A stretch of DNA of 64,000 nucleotides from Asterias rubens (lineage: Eukaryota > Echinodermata > Asteroidea > Forcipulatida > Asteriidae): NCBI RefSeq assembly GCF_902459465.1, contig NC_047081.1, forward strand, positions 7,593,883-7,657,882, read 5' to 3'. Within the stretch, counting starts at the first letter, position 1. Every line of letters begins with the position of its first letter. Under the pieces are notes generated by a model that was not told the origin of the DNA, searched no databases, and saw only the letters and a program-made list of their open reading frames with translations. A program made the position numbers and the translations under genes. Shown in pieces: positions 35,101-45,775 of this stretch.

Positions 35101-35930
35101 AATAGTGTTGTTTTTAAGTTCTCGTGATTTTCATGTGGGATTTGACACTTTGCAAGTAAGGTATGTGAGGTCGGCGGTAGCACCACGTGAAAATCTCTGG
35201 TGATGAGTATAGAACTTTATCACGCTGTCACCATCTTGGTCGTGTACCCTGTTTTCAGTTACGGTATTCATGAATGCTAACATTCATTGCGCAAACATGA
35301 CACATAGTATTATTTCGTCCAGCCTCAGTTTGGTTATATTGAGTTGGAACGGGGTAAAATCAAGATGGTCACAAGGTCTAAAGTGGTGGGGTTATGAAGT
35401 TGTCAACCACTAGTTCTTTTTGGAGGGAGTTGTCAACCACCAGTTCGTTTTGTAGGGAGTTTTCAACCATCGGTTCTCTTTGGAACGAACTTAAGAAGTT
35501 TACGCAATAACGTAAACCTCACTCGATTATCGAGTGGTGCTTTTACTGTCATCCTTGTTCGTAATAACAGGTAGCTGATGAGAAGGACGCCAAACTCCAA
35601 GATACTTTCGAGAAGGATTGGAAGGAATCTTCAGGAACCAACTTCATCCTCAAGAATGCTCCCAAGGAGCTCGGCATCTCTAACTGCGGCCTGTATAAGA
35701 AGTTTACCGAGCCTCCCGGGATGCTGTACGTCCTCAGAGCCGAGCTGACTGGGGCTGGGGTGGACTCTGAGCCGGCCAAGACCTTCCTGGCGCAACTCAA
35801 GGAGTTCAAGTACCCGGACTATATCCAGAAGGTGGACAGTGAGCTTTACATGGCGGATCCAGAAAACATCATTTTCCCTCCAGCGGGGAAGAAAGATCTC
35901 CCGGAAGGCTTTGCGTACAAACCAGAGTAA
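32118..35930 (+). CDS. Gene D: two-domain ABM-like protein, array member 4
   Basis: Four coding exons: 32118-32289, 34218-34355, 34934-35025 and 35571-35930, giving 253 aa. It is nearly collinear with C: MAADKQNLFYIWNFFEKTGG, then TQLHRNLDPK, FQYVNHAVFDG, GYKEIETTTGKPLG, and the last exon ending YKPE. Exon 2 has V for A in the VNHA-x-FDG motif. Exon 3 has GFK where C and E have AFK. Intron 1 (1.9 kb) is swollen by a 1.1-kb decayed DNA transposon, a palindromic element and the relic shared with C. Intron 2 carries an antisense tRNA-derived SINE. A strong hairpin (31903-32005) sits just upstream of the gene. Confidence 0.85.
32453..33548. mobile_element. 1.1-kb decayed DNA transposon in gene D intron 1
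   Basis: Ends AGCCCTTTTCACACT and AGTGTGAAAAGGGCT are perfect complements, with TTTCCCGGGAAA motifs clustered near both. A remnant coding segment lies at 32733-32924 on the - strand. No transposase is visible. Confidence 0.7.
32733..32924 (-). pseudogene. Myb/SANT-like DNA-binding protein remnant of the transposon
   Basis: The - strand encodes RWSDDNTLKLVAFLADDAVQ and KQLDGHIG, resembling the W-D--TL-L-----D---Q--LDG start of Myb-like proteins carried by PIF/Harbinger elements. It is a single short segment and is probably not functional. Confidence 0.45.
33553..33728. mobile_element. Partial copy of the GGGTGTGTTC...AGCTTCC palindromic element
   Basis: Shares GTTC-AATA-CTTTGACG-C, AGGGGCTCA-CC and GAGGTGCATGACGTCACCAC with the complete copy at 45123. 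Confidence 0.65.
33980..34085. mobile_element. Relic shared with gene C intron 1
   Basis: CTCGAAATCACCTCGAAATA and GGGAACGAAATATTATTTTG resemble 28400-28530. As in C it lies ~130 bp before exon 2, and both introns then share AAGTTTTCAAAA and TTTTACCAACAG. Confidence 0.55.
34445..34790 (-). mobile_element. tRNA-derived SINE in gene D intron 2
   Basis: Reverse copy of the 16319 family: GTGTCGAGGCCGAGTGG head, TTCGAACTGTG, GGATGGGACGTAAGACCG and GGGGTTCGCCCCGGTG. This is one of the most complete copies. Confidence 0.8.
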
Positions 35931-36130
35931 ACACGTCGCCCGATCGGAAAGAAAGAAAACCTTGTCATTCAAACGGACTTGCTTTTTATTTGAGGCCCTT
36001 TACTCTGATCATCAATATGCAATCTCAAAATTCCATCGAATTAGACCGAAACACATTTTTGGTGGACTGTTCCCTCCCCCTTTTGTAAAGTTTAGAGTTT
36101 GTTCGATGGGCGGGGTGGAGGGGGGGGGGT

Positions 36131-37039
36131 CCGCCACACCTTGCTTGATGCATGAGACCGAAACACTTCTCCGGAGATGGACAATGAATAATAGATTTTG
36201 AGACTGAACTTTTAGTGAGACTCTACTTTCAATCTCAAAATATTGAAAACATACACAGTTTTTGTTTTACCCCTTTTTCCTATTTTTTTTTTCACACATA
36301 CAATAATCACAGGGTTTGTGATATCACAATATTGGTTTTTGGCCACATTTAAATCGGATACCTGGCGGCGCGATTGGCTGTTGTTACCGGTGTTTTCTGA
36401 ACGTATACCTTTGGTTATGGGACTGTTATTCCTTATTTTGCTGGAAAACGTAATGTTAATCTTTGAGTTGGGGTGGATCTGAAAATTGGTTTCAACTCGA
36501 CGTTTCGATCAGTATGCTCTGATCCTCTTCTGGTGATTATACAATAAAACTAATCTGTGAAAATTTAAATTCAAAATGGTGTAAGCGTTTTTGAGATATC
36601 TCGGAAATCTGGTTTAGAGAAAAAGAAACAATTTGTTGTTATTTGTTATTTAGAAACGAGTTTATCACTTGTGCAAAAGTGTGAATTGGTATTTTGTTTT
36701 GAAGTAGAATAAATATAGCCTATGGAAATTATTGACAGTCACATTGAGTATCCGTGTTTTGTTACCCGCAGGATGTCCGCGTCTAAAGTTCACGATGAAT
36801 TATTTATGATTGGAGAATCATTCCTGAAAACAATTTGAGTGTATCATAATCCGATGATTCCTCCTAAAAACTGAATGTTTCAATAGCGACGTCCACCGAT
36901 CTTGGACTAATTTTTACAATGTTCTCAACTACATTGAACCCAGTTAATTTTACTGGATAAAAGGTGCACAAGTTGTGCATTTTTTTTTCACAGAAGGCCT
37001 CCTAATGTGACACAGTGCTTGTTGCATGCCTCAGGGATG
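36131..37039. other. Intergenic D-E
   Basis: A fragment of the GACGTTTCGATCAG hairpin family lies at 36462-36527, and the AT-rich repeat also seen upstream of C and D at ~36650-36870. No coding signal. Confidence 0.5.
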
Positions 37040-37290
37040 ATAGACTTGTGGACAAGTCGTTAATGGTCTGCCGCAGTGAGATAGTCGAGTTGTGGCGGTG
37101 CTCTCGCGCGAACTGCTGGTTGCCGACCTCTATACACACCATTTTAAACTGGGACGTAGTCGTGAGAGCAGTAGTCTCGCGGGGCCAGCAGTCTCACGAG
37201 AACACCGCGGGAATCGCGGGGATATTCAGAATAGAGTCGGAACGCTACCGCTCCGACTCTACATTACATTAACGACTTGTCCGCAAGTCT
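37040..37290. mobile_element. TIR element upstream of gene E
   Basis: Ends AGACTTGTGGACAAGTCG and CGACTTGTCCGCAAGTCT, each itself a small hairpin. The interior is GC-rich with CTCGCGCGAAC and CTCACGAGAAC. It ends 200 bp before the ATG. Confidence 0.75.
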
Positions 37291-37445
37291 ACGTGTGGAT
37301 GACTGCTCCAAATATGAGAACAATCAAGACAGACGTCATTATTATACAAACTGACGCAACTCTTCAAACATTATAGGCTAGCTAGGCTTCTTTACAAACA
37401 GGCTTAAATTGATTGCACGCTGGCCTATAGAAAGGGACCTGGTGG

Positions 37446-37451
37446 TGACCT
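37446..37451 (+). promoter_or_regulatory. TGACCT box upstream of gene E
   Basis: TGACCTCGGGGTGGAA begins 46 bp before the ATG, preceded by gggacctggtgg. Genes A and B have no such block in the 150 bp before their ATGs. Confidence 0.4.
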
Positions 37452-37491
37452 CGGGGTGGAAGGTGTTCCAGCCGCGTACAGATAGTTCATC

Positions 37492-39952
37492 ATGGCCGCC
37501 CGTAGCAAGAGTCTTCTCTACTTCTGGAACTTCTTCGAGAAGACCGGCGGCTATTCCTCTCGTTTTCCGTCTTTCTTAGACTTTTGGAAGTTTGCCGCCA
37601 ACATAGCGATAAAGGACGGTGACTACCTAGTGACCCAACTGCACCGAAACCTCAACCCAAAAGGTAAACACGTAGTGAGGGTGTTCGAACTACACTATAA
37701 GAACTCCCGGTGTGGCGGTTTCAGTCTTCCGCCGTGTTCAGTTTTCCGGGTGACGTAGCCGGACATTTCACCACATTGTTGGAACGGTTTAAGCTTTCCG
37801 GCGTGTTCAGTTTTCCGGGTGACGTAGCCAGACAAAAATACAGCCGCGAGTACCCTGGCGAGTACTGTAGTTCTCTCAGTGACCCCAAAATTGTTTATTA
37901 TTACGATTCTTTTCTTGCCCCATCTTTAGTCACATTCTCTTGCCCCATCTTTACACGTATTCATGCGTACAACTGTAAGCAGGTCACACTGCTTGTGCCA
38001 CACCAAATTCTCTCAGACGATCCACGCGTTCGCTGCTCGTTGTACTCGTGGACGCCGCCATGACAGCTACCGGAGAGTAACACGGATGACTCAATACAGC
38101 ACTAAAAATTGACTACTTTTGCTTTCTGTGCGCAGGCATCGCATGACGTAATGTTACCGTATTTGGTCATTCGGAAAACTGAACACGGCGGAAAGTTGAA
38201 ACCGCCACATCGGGTCCGGGTCACATTTTTGCCCGAAATTCCGTGGGCTGAAGGAGGAGGATTCAAAAGAGGGCGCTATCAGAAGAAGTTTGTACATAAT
38301 TTTCGCCATATGGGGGACCAAATCTCCGGGGCGGGGGGGGGGGGGGGGAGGGGGACACCAGGATCTCCTACCGGGTCCAATATTACATAACCAAGTCCGG
38401 GTGAAAGTGACCCGGGAAGCAATAATCAACATTGTGATAATTGTTGTTATTCAAGAAATGCCAAGTACCCCAAATCGATAAAGTCATTTCCAGACTTTTC
38501 ATAATAGGCCTACAAAGATTTTACTGAGAACGGACGCCCGATGTGGCAGAAGTTCTGCTACCCCCACCCCCCCCCCCCAAAAAAAAAAAAAGCTTCTCCT
38601 GACAGTGCCTCTATTGAAACAACCTCCTCCAACCCTCATTAGAAATTCCGGGGACAGATTTTCCAATGATACCGTAACACTGCATTATTGCTGCTCGAAA
38701 GGCTCTATGGTTACCAGATGGTACTTGGTAAAATCGTAATAATTTTTTTAATTTCATTATTAATCGTAAACAGCGTTAAAAAGTTTCATTTCTTCAGTCT
38801 TTTTATTAACCAACAGCTTTCTATCCATACGTGAATCATGCGGCATTTGATGGGATGGACTCTCGAGTTTTCGGGAGCAAACCCTCAACAGAATGGATTG
38901 AAGCCATGAAAGAAGGACTTACAGGCCCCGGCACCCTGCTAGCCTACCCGGGTAAGTTGTTAAAAAACACAGCCTATTTAAAGTCCGAAGCACGCTGCAA
39001 AAGCTTTCCTTTCTCAAAAAAAAGACTACTCAGGTGGTACCCGAGGGTGAGTCTTTTATTTCCACAGATGAGCATGACACAAAAACTATTTTTCTTGACA
39101 CGTAAATAATGTAAGATAGGATTTGAAACTTTGCATGATGGTGGAAATAAGATATAGAAGGGTTTGCGGTAACACCATCTAATGACTATCTCTAAATGAG
39201 TTGGGGTGGTTCTGAAAAGAACCGTTGATTAACTCGACGTTTCGATCAGTATGCTCTGATCGTCTTCTGGATAATGTATCAAGCATTGCATATTAATAGA
39301 CACTAAATCTATGGACCATCCCCCCTTTTGACGTAACACAGGTGGGTACAATGAGATCGAGACTACCACCGGCAAACCACTAGGTCCTTGGCTGCCCAAG
39401 GGTGATAACATCTTTCTCGTGTCAGCTTTTAAGGTAGGTTTGGGATTACATCTCATATATTATTCGTTCAAAAATCTTTAGAACGACCCCCCCCCCATGA
39501 AAAATATACTTTGTTTTGCTCGATTCGTCCTATTCGTGCTGTCAAAGATTTCCACACGGTGCTATAACTGTTATTCTTGTTCTTAGTAACAGGTAGCTGA
39601 TGAGAAGGACGCCAAACTCCAGGAGACGTTCGAGAAGGTTTGGAAGGAATCTTCAGGAACCAACTTCATCCTCAAGAATGCTCCCAAGGCGCTCGGCATC
39701 TCTAACTGCGGCCTGTATAAGAAGTTTACCGAGCCTCCCGGGATGCTGTACGTCCTCAGAGCCGAGCTGACTGGGGCTGGGGTGGACTCTGAGCCGGCCA
39801 AGACCTTCCTGGCGCAACTCAAGGAGTTCAAGTACCCGGACTATTTGCAGAAAGTGGACAATGAGCTTTACATGGCGGATTCAGAAAACATCATTTTCCC
39901 TCCAGCGGGGAAGAAAGATCTCCCGGAAGGCTTTGCGTACAAACCGGACTAA
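37492..39952 (+). CDS. Gene E: two-domain ABM-like protein, array member 5
   Basis: Four coding exons: 37492-37663, 38817-38951, 39342-39433 and 39593-39952, giving 252 aa. It belongs with C and D but is the most diverged in the first half: MAARSKSLLYFWNFF, then KDGDYLVTQLHRNLNPK and YPYVNHAAFDGMDSRVFG. Exon 2 is one codon shorter (135 nt). In the otherwise near-invariant last exon it has V for D in FEK-x-WKESSG and A for E in the LKNAPK-x-LGIS segment. The protein ends YKPD. All phases match the paralogues. The TGACCT box is closer to the ATG (46 bp) than in C and D. Intron 1 carries a 0.5-kb inverted-repeat element and two homopolymer tracts. Confidence 0.85.
37700..38216. mobile_element. 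Inverted-repeat element in gene E intron 1
   Basis: Left arm CCGGTGTGGCGGTTTCAGTC and right arm GAAACCGCCACATCGGG are inverted. CCG-GTGTTCAGTTTTCCGGG is repeated in tandem near 37735 and 37803. Confidence 0.7.
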
Positions 39953-40198
39953 AGATTGATAAAACAACAACCATTGTCATTGAAACGGGCGTGTTCTTAT
40001 TGTGAGTCTTTTTGTATAACTTATTTGTGTTTATTTGTAGTTCTTATACGCTCGGCCATTCGGCCACTTGGTTGTTGGGCTCGCCGCAATTCAGCATCAT
40101 ATGCATAATATTTGATAGATTGAGATTATTCCTGCGCCAACAAACAGGGATATCAACACGGGGGTACCGCCAACGAAACTCATTTTGCATAGCGGCTG

Positions 40199-40438
40199 GG
40201 CCCAATTTCATATAGAGCTGCGAAGCACCAAAATGTGCTTCGCATGAAATGTCTTCCTTCATAAAACAGGATTATCGACTAAATTCCATTTGTTGCATAT
40301 TGCTTGTTACTGGCATTCAGCTGTTGTTTGCTTATCCTGAAAATCACGTGGAAATTTGGCTGGTTATCCTGTTTTTATCAAGGAAGAAATTTCATACTTA
40401 GGAAATTGTTGTGCTTAGAAACTCTATGAAGTTGGGCC
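40199..40438. mobile_element. CWG-family MITE, second subfamily, intact flanks
   Basis: Ends GGCCCAATTTCATA and TATGAAGTTGGGCC. A perfect CTG duplication lies at 40196-40198 and 40439-40441. Confidence 0.85.
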
Positions 40439-40502
40439 CTGGTCTGGATGTCGCAGGTTCAAATCCCACTGTACTCAAATTTACTTTACAACCTCAAGAA
40501 CT

Positions 40503-40702
40503 AACCTCAGAGCCTAATAAAAGGCTTCAGTCTTGAAGTCTTTAAATATTTGAGTGAGAAATTACCTAATTTTTTAAAACTACGTTAACTTCAGAGGTAG
40601 CCGTTTCTCAATGTTTTGCAACTCTCCGTTGATTGTTGCCAAGTAAGTTTGTATGCTAAAAATTATTGTTTTGTAATATCGACAGTGTCCCGTACCTTAA
40701 TA
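40503..40702 (-). mobile_element. T1 MITE fragment
   Basis: AGGCTTCAGTCTTGAAG through CTTCAGAGGTAGCCGTTTC to ACAGTGTCCCGTACCTT. Confidence 0.7.
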
Positions 40703-40876
40703 TTGATTTGGTATTCTTTACAAAATGCATCTTGACAACTTTACGCGGTAAGAAGAACAGAAGGGTGGAAAATGAGTTCCCGGGGGTGGCCGATCTGTGG
40801 TAGGGAATGGAATCCCCTGCATCCATAATGCATGTCGGTTGCGTGTCTTAAATCTCGGAAGATAACTGGAGTGAGT

Positions 40877-41189
40877 GTTGACAAAGACCAGTCTTCTCAC
40901 TTGCTGTATATCAAACATGTGCAAACAATAACAAACCTGTGAAAGTTGAGCTCAAGCGGTCGTCGAAGTTGCGAGATAATAATGAAAGAAACAAATGTGC
41001 GTTCAGATGCTTGCTCGAAATCAAATTCGGGGAATTACTTCTTTCTCGAAAACTACTCAACTTCAGAGGGAGCCGTTTCTCACAATCATTAATTTTATTC
41101 TACCAACCTATCCCCATTACTCGTTACCAAGTAAAGGTTTTATGCTAATAAATAGTTTGAGTGCTCCCCAATAGTATCCACTTTCTTTA
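40877..41189 (-). mobile_element. T1 MITE, ends degraded
   Basis: GACAAAGACCAGTCTTCTCA through CTTCAGAGGGAGCCGTTTCT to AATAGTATCCACTTTC, with a deletion over the GAGACCTCA hairpin. Confidence 0.75.
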
Positions 41190-42504
41190 AAACCAACTTT
41201 GAAACTCAAAGGAACTTCTTTGTTAGAATGTTTCTCTCCAGGTTTCGAGGGAAGCCGACTGTTTTGTAAAGTGTCAGCCTATACTACACCATGTTATTTC
41301 TTTCTACAGGGGCTGATTTCACAAAATTGGCAGTATTACCGTAGAGTGACATTTTTACCTAGTTACAGCTCTATGTGAAATACTTATGGACCCGGGCCCG
41401 ATTTCCCAAAAGCAATACAAAAAGTCATCGCAAGACACAAACTTGTCAGTATTAGGCTACTAAAATGATTTGCATTGTGACATCGCACTTTACTTATCAA
41501 CTACGACTGATTTGCAGTTAAGATCAATCTTAGCTCTACGGTGAAATTTGCCCCAGGGTCAAGTAGCGTTAATCCGGTTAGGAAATAATAACACATTAGG
41601 TCTATATACACTCGGAAGAAAAGCTCGAACACAAAACACTGTTGCCGTAGAGAAAAACAACGCACACGTAATCATTTCTTTGCATCAAATTTCCCTCTCG
41701 ACTTTCGGAGTGGCAGGAGAGTCACTCTGTCCCCCTGAGATTATATCCCAACGGTGAATGGTGTGCAGCGCCCTCTATTGAATCATTTTCCTTCAGCCAA
41801 TGTTAATTTCCCATGGCGGCAGAATTTCCTGTGGCCATAATTCCCTATTGACATCGGATCAACCATAATATTTTCCCTTCGGCTGTGATCTGAACAATAT
41901 ATCTTTGAGGAGTAAACGCATTTATAAATGAGATACAATGATTACACTGGACAAAAACATGAGGCCGTTCAACCTCATACAAAAACTCCGTCTTGAGCGT
42001 AAAGGGAACAAACTGAACAGATTTAGGTTTCAAAGAAAATGTACACAAAATAATTGTCAGCAATTTCGGGGTTAACTGTTTGGAACAATCGTGCAGTGTT
42101 GGACATACGGTATTTCTAAAAATGTATACTTTTTTCTACCAATTGAATATTTCTGCAAAGTGTCATCATAGTGGTCGTTGGTCATCTTTAAAAAATAAAT
42201 TACGTCTCCTCTTTCTGACGTCAGAGCTGAGCGCCCCCGTTCGTCAAGCCCATAATTACTACCAAACAACCTGAAGAGAAAAAAATAAAACAGTCAACCG
42301 TTTCATTAAACCAAACTGCAAATATTTCACTTCGTGTATTATTATCAGCTGTCCAGAAAGTAACAGGTGAAGCCTCAACATTTAAAACTTCAGTGTACAG
42401 AAGTTGTTATCCTTATTGGCAATTTTTATTGTATCGAAATTTTATGATAATTTTGTCTGGTGACATTATTTCTGCTTTGCAACAATTTTGTGCGCTAATC
42501 ATTT
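41190..42504. other. Intergenic stretch with first copy of a three-copy decayed repeat
   Basis: 41560-41720 (TAATCCGGTTAGGAAATAAT, AAAGCTCGAACACAAAACAC) matches 42915-43135 and 43310-43510. A fragment near 41390 (GGGCCCGATTTCCC) recalls the CWG ends. No gene seen. Confidence 0.5.
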
Positions 42505-42742
42505 TCATTCTCAAGAATGCTCCCAATGAGCTCGGCATCTGTAACTGCGGCTTGTATAAGATGTTTACCTAACGATACGTCCTCAGAGCCGAGCTGACCG
42601 GGGCTGGGGTGGACTCTGAGCCGGCAAAGACTTTCTTGGCGCAACTCCAGGAATTTAAGTACACTATGTCTAGAGGTGGACAGTGGGGGGCTTCTAATCC
42701 AGACAACATCATTCCTCCAGCGGGGGAAAAAGATCCGGAGTG
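42505..42742 (+). pseudogene. Degenerate last-exon copy of the A-E family
   Basis: Homology to exon 4 of A-E begins at the FILKNAP codons and runs to the segment encoding the C-terminus. The copy has lost the first ~25 codons of the exon. It also lacks the stretch around the conserved ERPG, where a TAA appears in frame at 42570. The frame then shifts back into VLRAELTGAGVDSEPAKTFLAQL, and the rest is broken by small deletions. No exon 1, 2 or 3 homology is visible nearby. It is most simply the decayed end of a sixth array member. Confidence 0.85.
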
Positions 42743-42899
42743 GCTTAACTCTTCGTTCGTTCACGAATGTCCTGTATCCTCACTTATCAGAAAAAGAAAA
42801 GAAGAAAAAAAAGAATCTTCCTCAAAGTAGGCCACAGCCACGCCATGTGATTTACTTTCGACTGATGGTGAAGTGCAATCTTCAACATATTATTTCTTG

Positions 42900-43510
42900 C
42901 TGCAGGCCTACACGTAAGTAGGGTAATCCGGTTTGGAAATAGAACATCATTATCCCCTATCTTGGATGAAAAGCTAAGCCCGAATGCAAAACACTTTCCC
43001 GTTGCCCTTAGCAAAAAATAAAAGCAAAACAAAAACATTGCGATATTATTTCTTTACATCTATAATCCCCTCCATGAAACGGTCAAAGGTAGCCTAGTTT
43101 TACCATACAAAAACGTCCTTTCTGTTAATGGTTTCTCCAGAGAAAACGAGCAAAGTATACTGTTCGAAACGTTTAGACCAAACCGGCTCTTTTCAGAGCC
43201 AACACTCACTCAAAAGAGATTAACACATGGTTGTTCCTTCAAGTTTACTATTAATTATTTAGAGTTTCTTCCCATTACTGTTTTGCACGGTGTCAGTCTA
43301 TTATTTCTAGCCGCAGGCCTAAGTAGCATAATCCGGTTTGGAAATACAACATAACATTCCCTACTCAGAAGTACGCAAGCTAAACCCGAACACAAAACAC
43401 TTTCGCGATGCCCTAAGGAAACAAAACTACTCACCTCTTGAAATAATTTCTTTACATCAATAATAATCCTCTCCAAGGTAACGATCGAAGAAAGCCTAGT
43501 TTGACCATAG
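42900..43510. repeat. Two further copies of the TAATCCGGTTTGGAAATA repeat
   Basis: 42900-43135 and 43310-43510 share GCAGGCCTA...TAATCCGGTTTGGAAATA, then AAGCTAA-CCCGAA, then a tail GGTA-CG-TC-AAG--AGCCTAGTTT. A hairpin-family fragment (43150-43215) lies between them. Confidence 0.7.
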
Positions 43511-43942
43511 AAAAAGTTTCATTCTCCATGGTTTAACAGTCAAAGTGTTACAGGACTTTTTTTCCCCCAAGGAGAGTCTGTGAGTTGTCCAGAAAGTCTT
43601 AAAGGACGAGATAAGAATCTAAAATTAAAACATAAGTTTACACCAAATCATACCTACCTAGCATAAAATGAACAATTTGTTTTGAATTTTGAATTTTCAA
43701 CACCATCCACTCCCTCCAAAGGGTTGGGGTGGGGGGGGTGTAAAGTTCATTATCTTTTAAATCAAGATCCACACAATTATTCTTTAAGTATTGATCATTT
43801 TATTTTCTATTGTTAGAAACTTTCAATACATCTTCGGCACAAAGGTCATGTGACTAAAACTAAACCATATTTAACATAATTTAGTCAAAGAAACTTATTG
43901 TAGCTAAAATACTAAGAAAGTTGCATTGGTTGCATGGCTTAA

Positions 43943-44318
43943 AGGCACTGGACACTGTTGGGTGTAATTGTCAAAGGCCAGTATTCTCACTTGGTGTATC
44001 TCAACATATGCAGAAAATAACAAACCTGCAAAAAATTTGGACTCAATTAGTCATTGAAGATGCAAGTGAGAACAATGAAAGGAAAATCATCCTTGTTGCA
44101 CAAGTGTGTGTGCTTTCAGATGCATAACAAAAGGCTTCAGCTGAAGTATTTTTATTATTTGAGTGAGAAGTTACCTCTTTCTCAAAAACCATGTTACTTC
44201 AGAGGGAGCCGTTTATCACAATGTTTTATACTGTCAACAGCTCCCCATTGCTTGTTACCAAGTAAGTTTTTATGGCAACAATTATTTTGAGTAATTACCA
44301 ATAGTGTCCAATGCCTTC
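43943..44318 (-). mobile_element. T1 MITE, inverted
   Basis: TTAA at 43939. Ends AGGCACTGGACACTGTTGGG and AATAGTGTCCAATGCCTT. Confidence 0.85.
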
Positions 44319-44396
44319 ACATATATCATAAAACAAATATTTCTTCGTTTTCAAATTATTTTTTTTTTTTATCTGTTATTCTAGAATTGGAAGTAG

Positions 44397-44532
44397 AAGT
44401 ACTAAGAATAAATTAATACTTAGTACTAAGAATAAATTAATACTTAGTACTAAGAATAAATTAATACTTAGTACTAAGAATAAATTAATACTTAGTACTA
44501 AGAATAAATTAATACTTAGTACTAAGAATAAA
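44397..44532. repeat. 24-bp tandem repeat, ~5.5 units
   Basis: AGTACTAAGAATAAATTAAT plus ACTT is repeated almost perfectly. AGTACT is itself palindromic, so each unit has a small dyad. The encoded LFLVLSIN repeat on the - strand is an artefact of the 24-base period. Confidence 0.95.
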
Positions 44533-45121
44533 TTTGTAATACTTTTCACAATTAGACCTGGCATATAGAAGCATAAAACGACATGTGGTGGGATAAACAT
44601 TGTCATTAATTTGTTATTTTAAAAAATAGGGCTCATCAAAAACGGCCATTATAATAATAGTATCAAAAATCACATACAAAACATCTGGAAATGCACAGAA
44701 TAAAGTTTGTGAAAAGCACCATTTTTAAAAACGAAGGGGGAAGAGTAGATAATGCCAAATCAAAAACCTCCGTTCTTTCAAACAATGATGCAATTTCACT
44801 CACAACAAATACATATAAAATTATTTATGTCTTAATAAATCAAGGCATGATTTGGTGGCTTACTGTCAAAAAGAGTCAAGTTAGTTATTTTTAAGAGCAT
44901 CGTTTCTTCAGGAGCTGAACTTTCCTAATTATATGAAAGGTTTTAATGGTGTTTTATGGGATTGGTAGACCTGACAAAAACAATCACAGACAAGATTCAT
45001 ATTTGTGTGTTCAACCACACATGAAATATCAAACCTGTAGACATTTTGGGCTTAATCCGAAGTGTGAGTCAAGAGAAAAAATAGTAAAATCACACCCAGT
45101 TTTCAGCATGTCAACACATTG
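44533..45121. other. AT-rich interval between the array and MTTP
   Basis: No gene or shared repeat was recognised. Confidence 0.4.
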
Positions 45122-45122
45122 T

Positions 45123-45380
45123 GGGTGTGTTTCTTTAGCTTCACTGGGTCGACCCCAGTCATTCCCCCCGGTGCGTTCAAATAGCTTTGACGTCATTCAA
45201 GGGGCACACCTGGGTCAGCCCCCATAGTGCCCTGCTTGTGGAGTGGGTCACTTAGGGCTGGCCCCAGGTGCATAACGTCACTACGAGGGTGGTGAGTGAT
45301 CGTTTCGTTTAGCTTTTATCAGGGGCTCACCCGAGTTAACACAGCAGGATAGACCCAGGGAAGCTAATCGAACGCACCCT
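45123..45380. mobile_element. Palindromic element with 28-bp ends, complete
   Basis: GGGTGTGTTTCTTTAGCTTC and GAAGCTAATCGAACGCACCC are inverted. The interior contains CAGGGGCTCA and TGACGTCA-like blocks. Partial copy at 33553. Confidence 0.75.
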
Positions 45381-45775
45381 GTACTTCTCGTTGTAACCAC
45401 CAAAATCAGCTGTGGCCATTTCATAGGTTTTCAGATACAGTGTTCTTGAATATGACTTCATTTCAGAGTGAAGTGAGTGTTTGTGTGAACTTCATAATCA
45501 TTAAGCTGTCAAACTAAAAATTTGACAATATTTTTATCCTTACCAATCCAGCTTAATACCTTTAAAACAAAAGATCACTCCAAATGGTTATGAGGCAATA
45601 GGTCAACTTGCTATTTTATACAGCGGTGATTTCATCTGCGAAGATGATTTCATGTACAGCTCCTTCACAAACTAAAAACAAATAGGAAATTGTTAACCTT
45701 TGAGTGCATCTGTCAAAAGGTACCGAAAGAAAAAGGGCAGAAGAGATTCATTCTTGAGAGCTCTGGCTACAACAT
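45381..45775. other. 3' flank of MTTP
   Basis: Presumed 3' UTR reading leftward from 45775. I found no clear AATAAA on the - strand here. Confidence 0.4.

Noticed and set aside
44397-44532. CRISPR-like array
   Set aside because: Units are contiguous with no spacers, and the genome is eukaryotic.
44376-44606. LFLVLSIN-repeat protein on the - strand
   Set aside because: It is produced by a 24-bp tandem DNA repeat whose period is a multiple of three.
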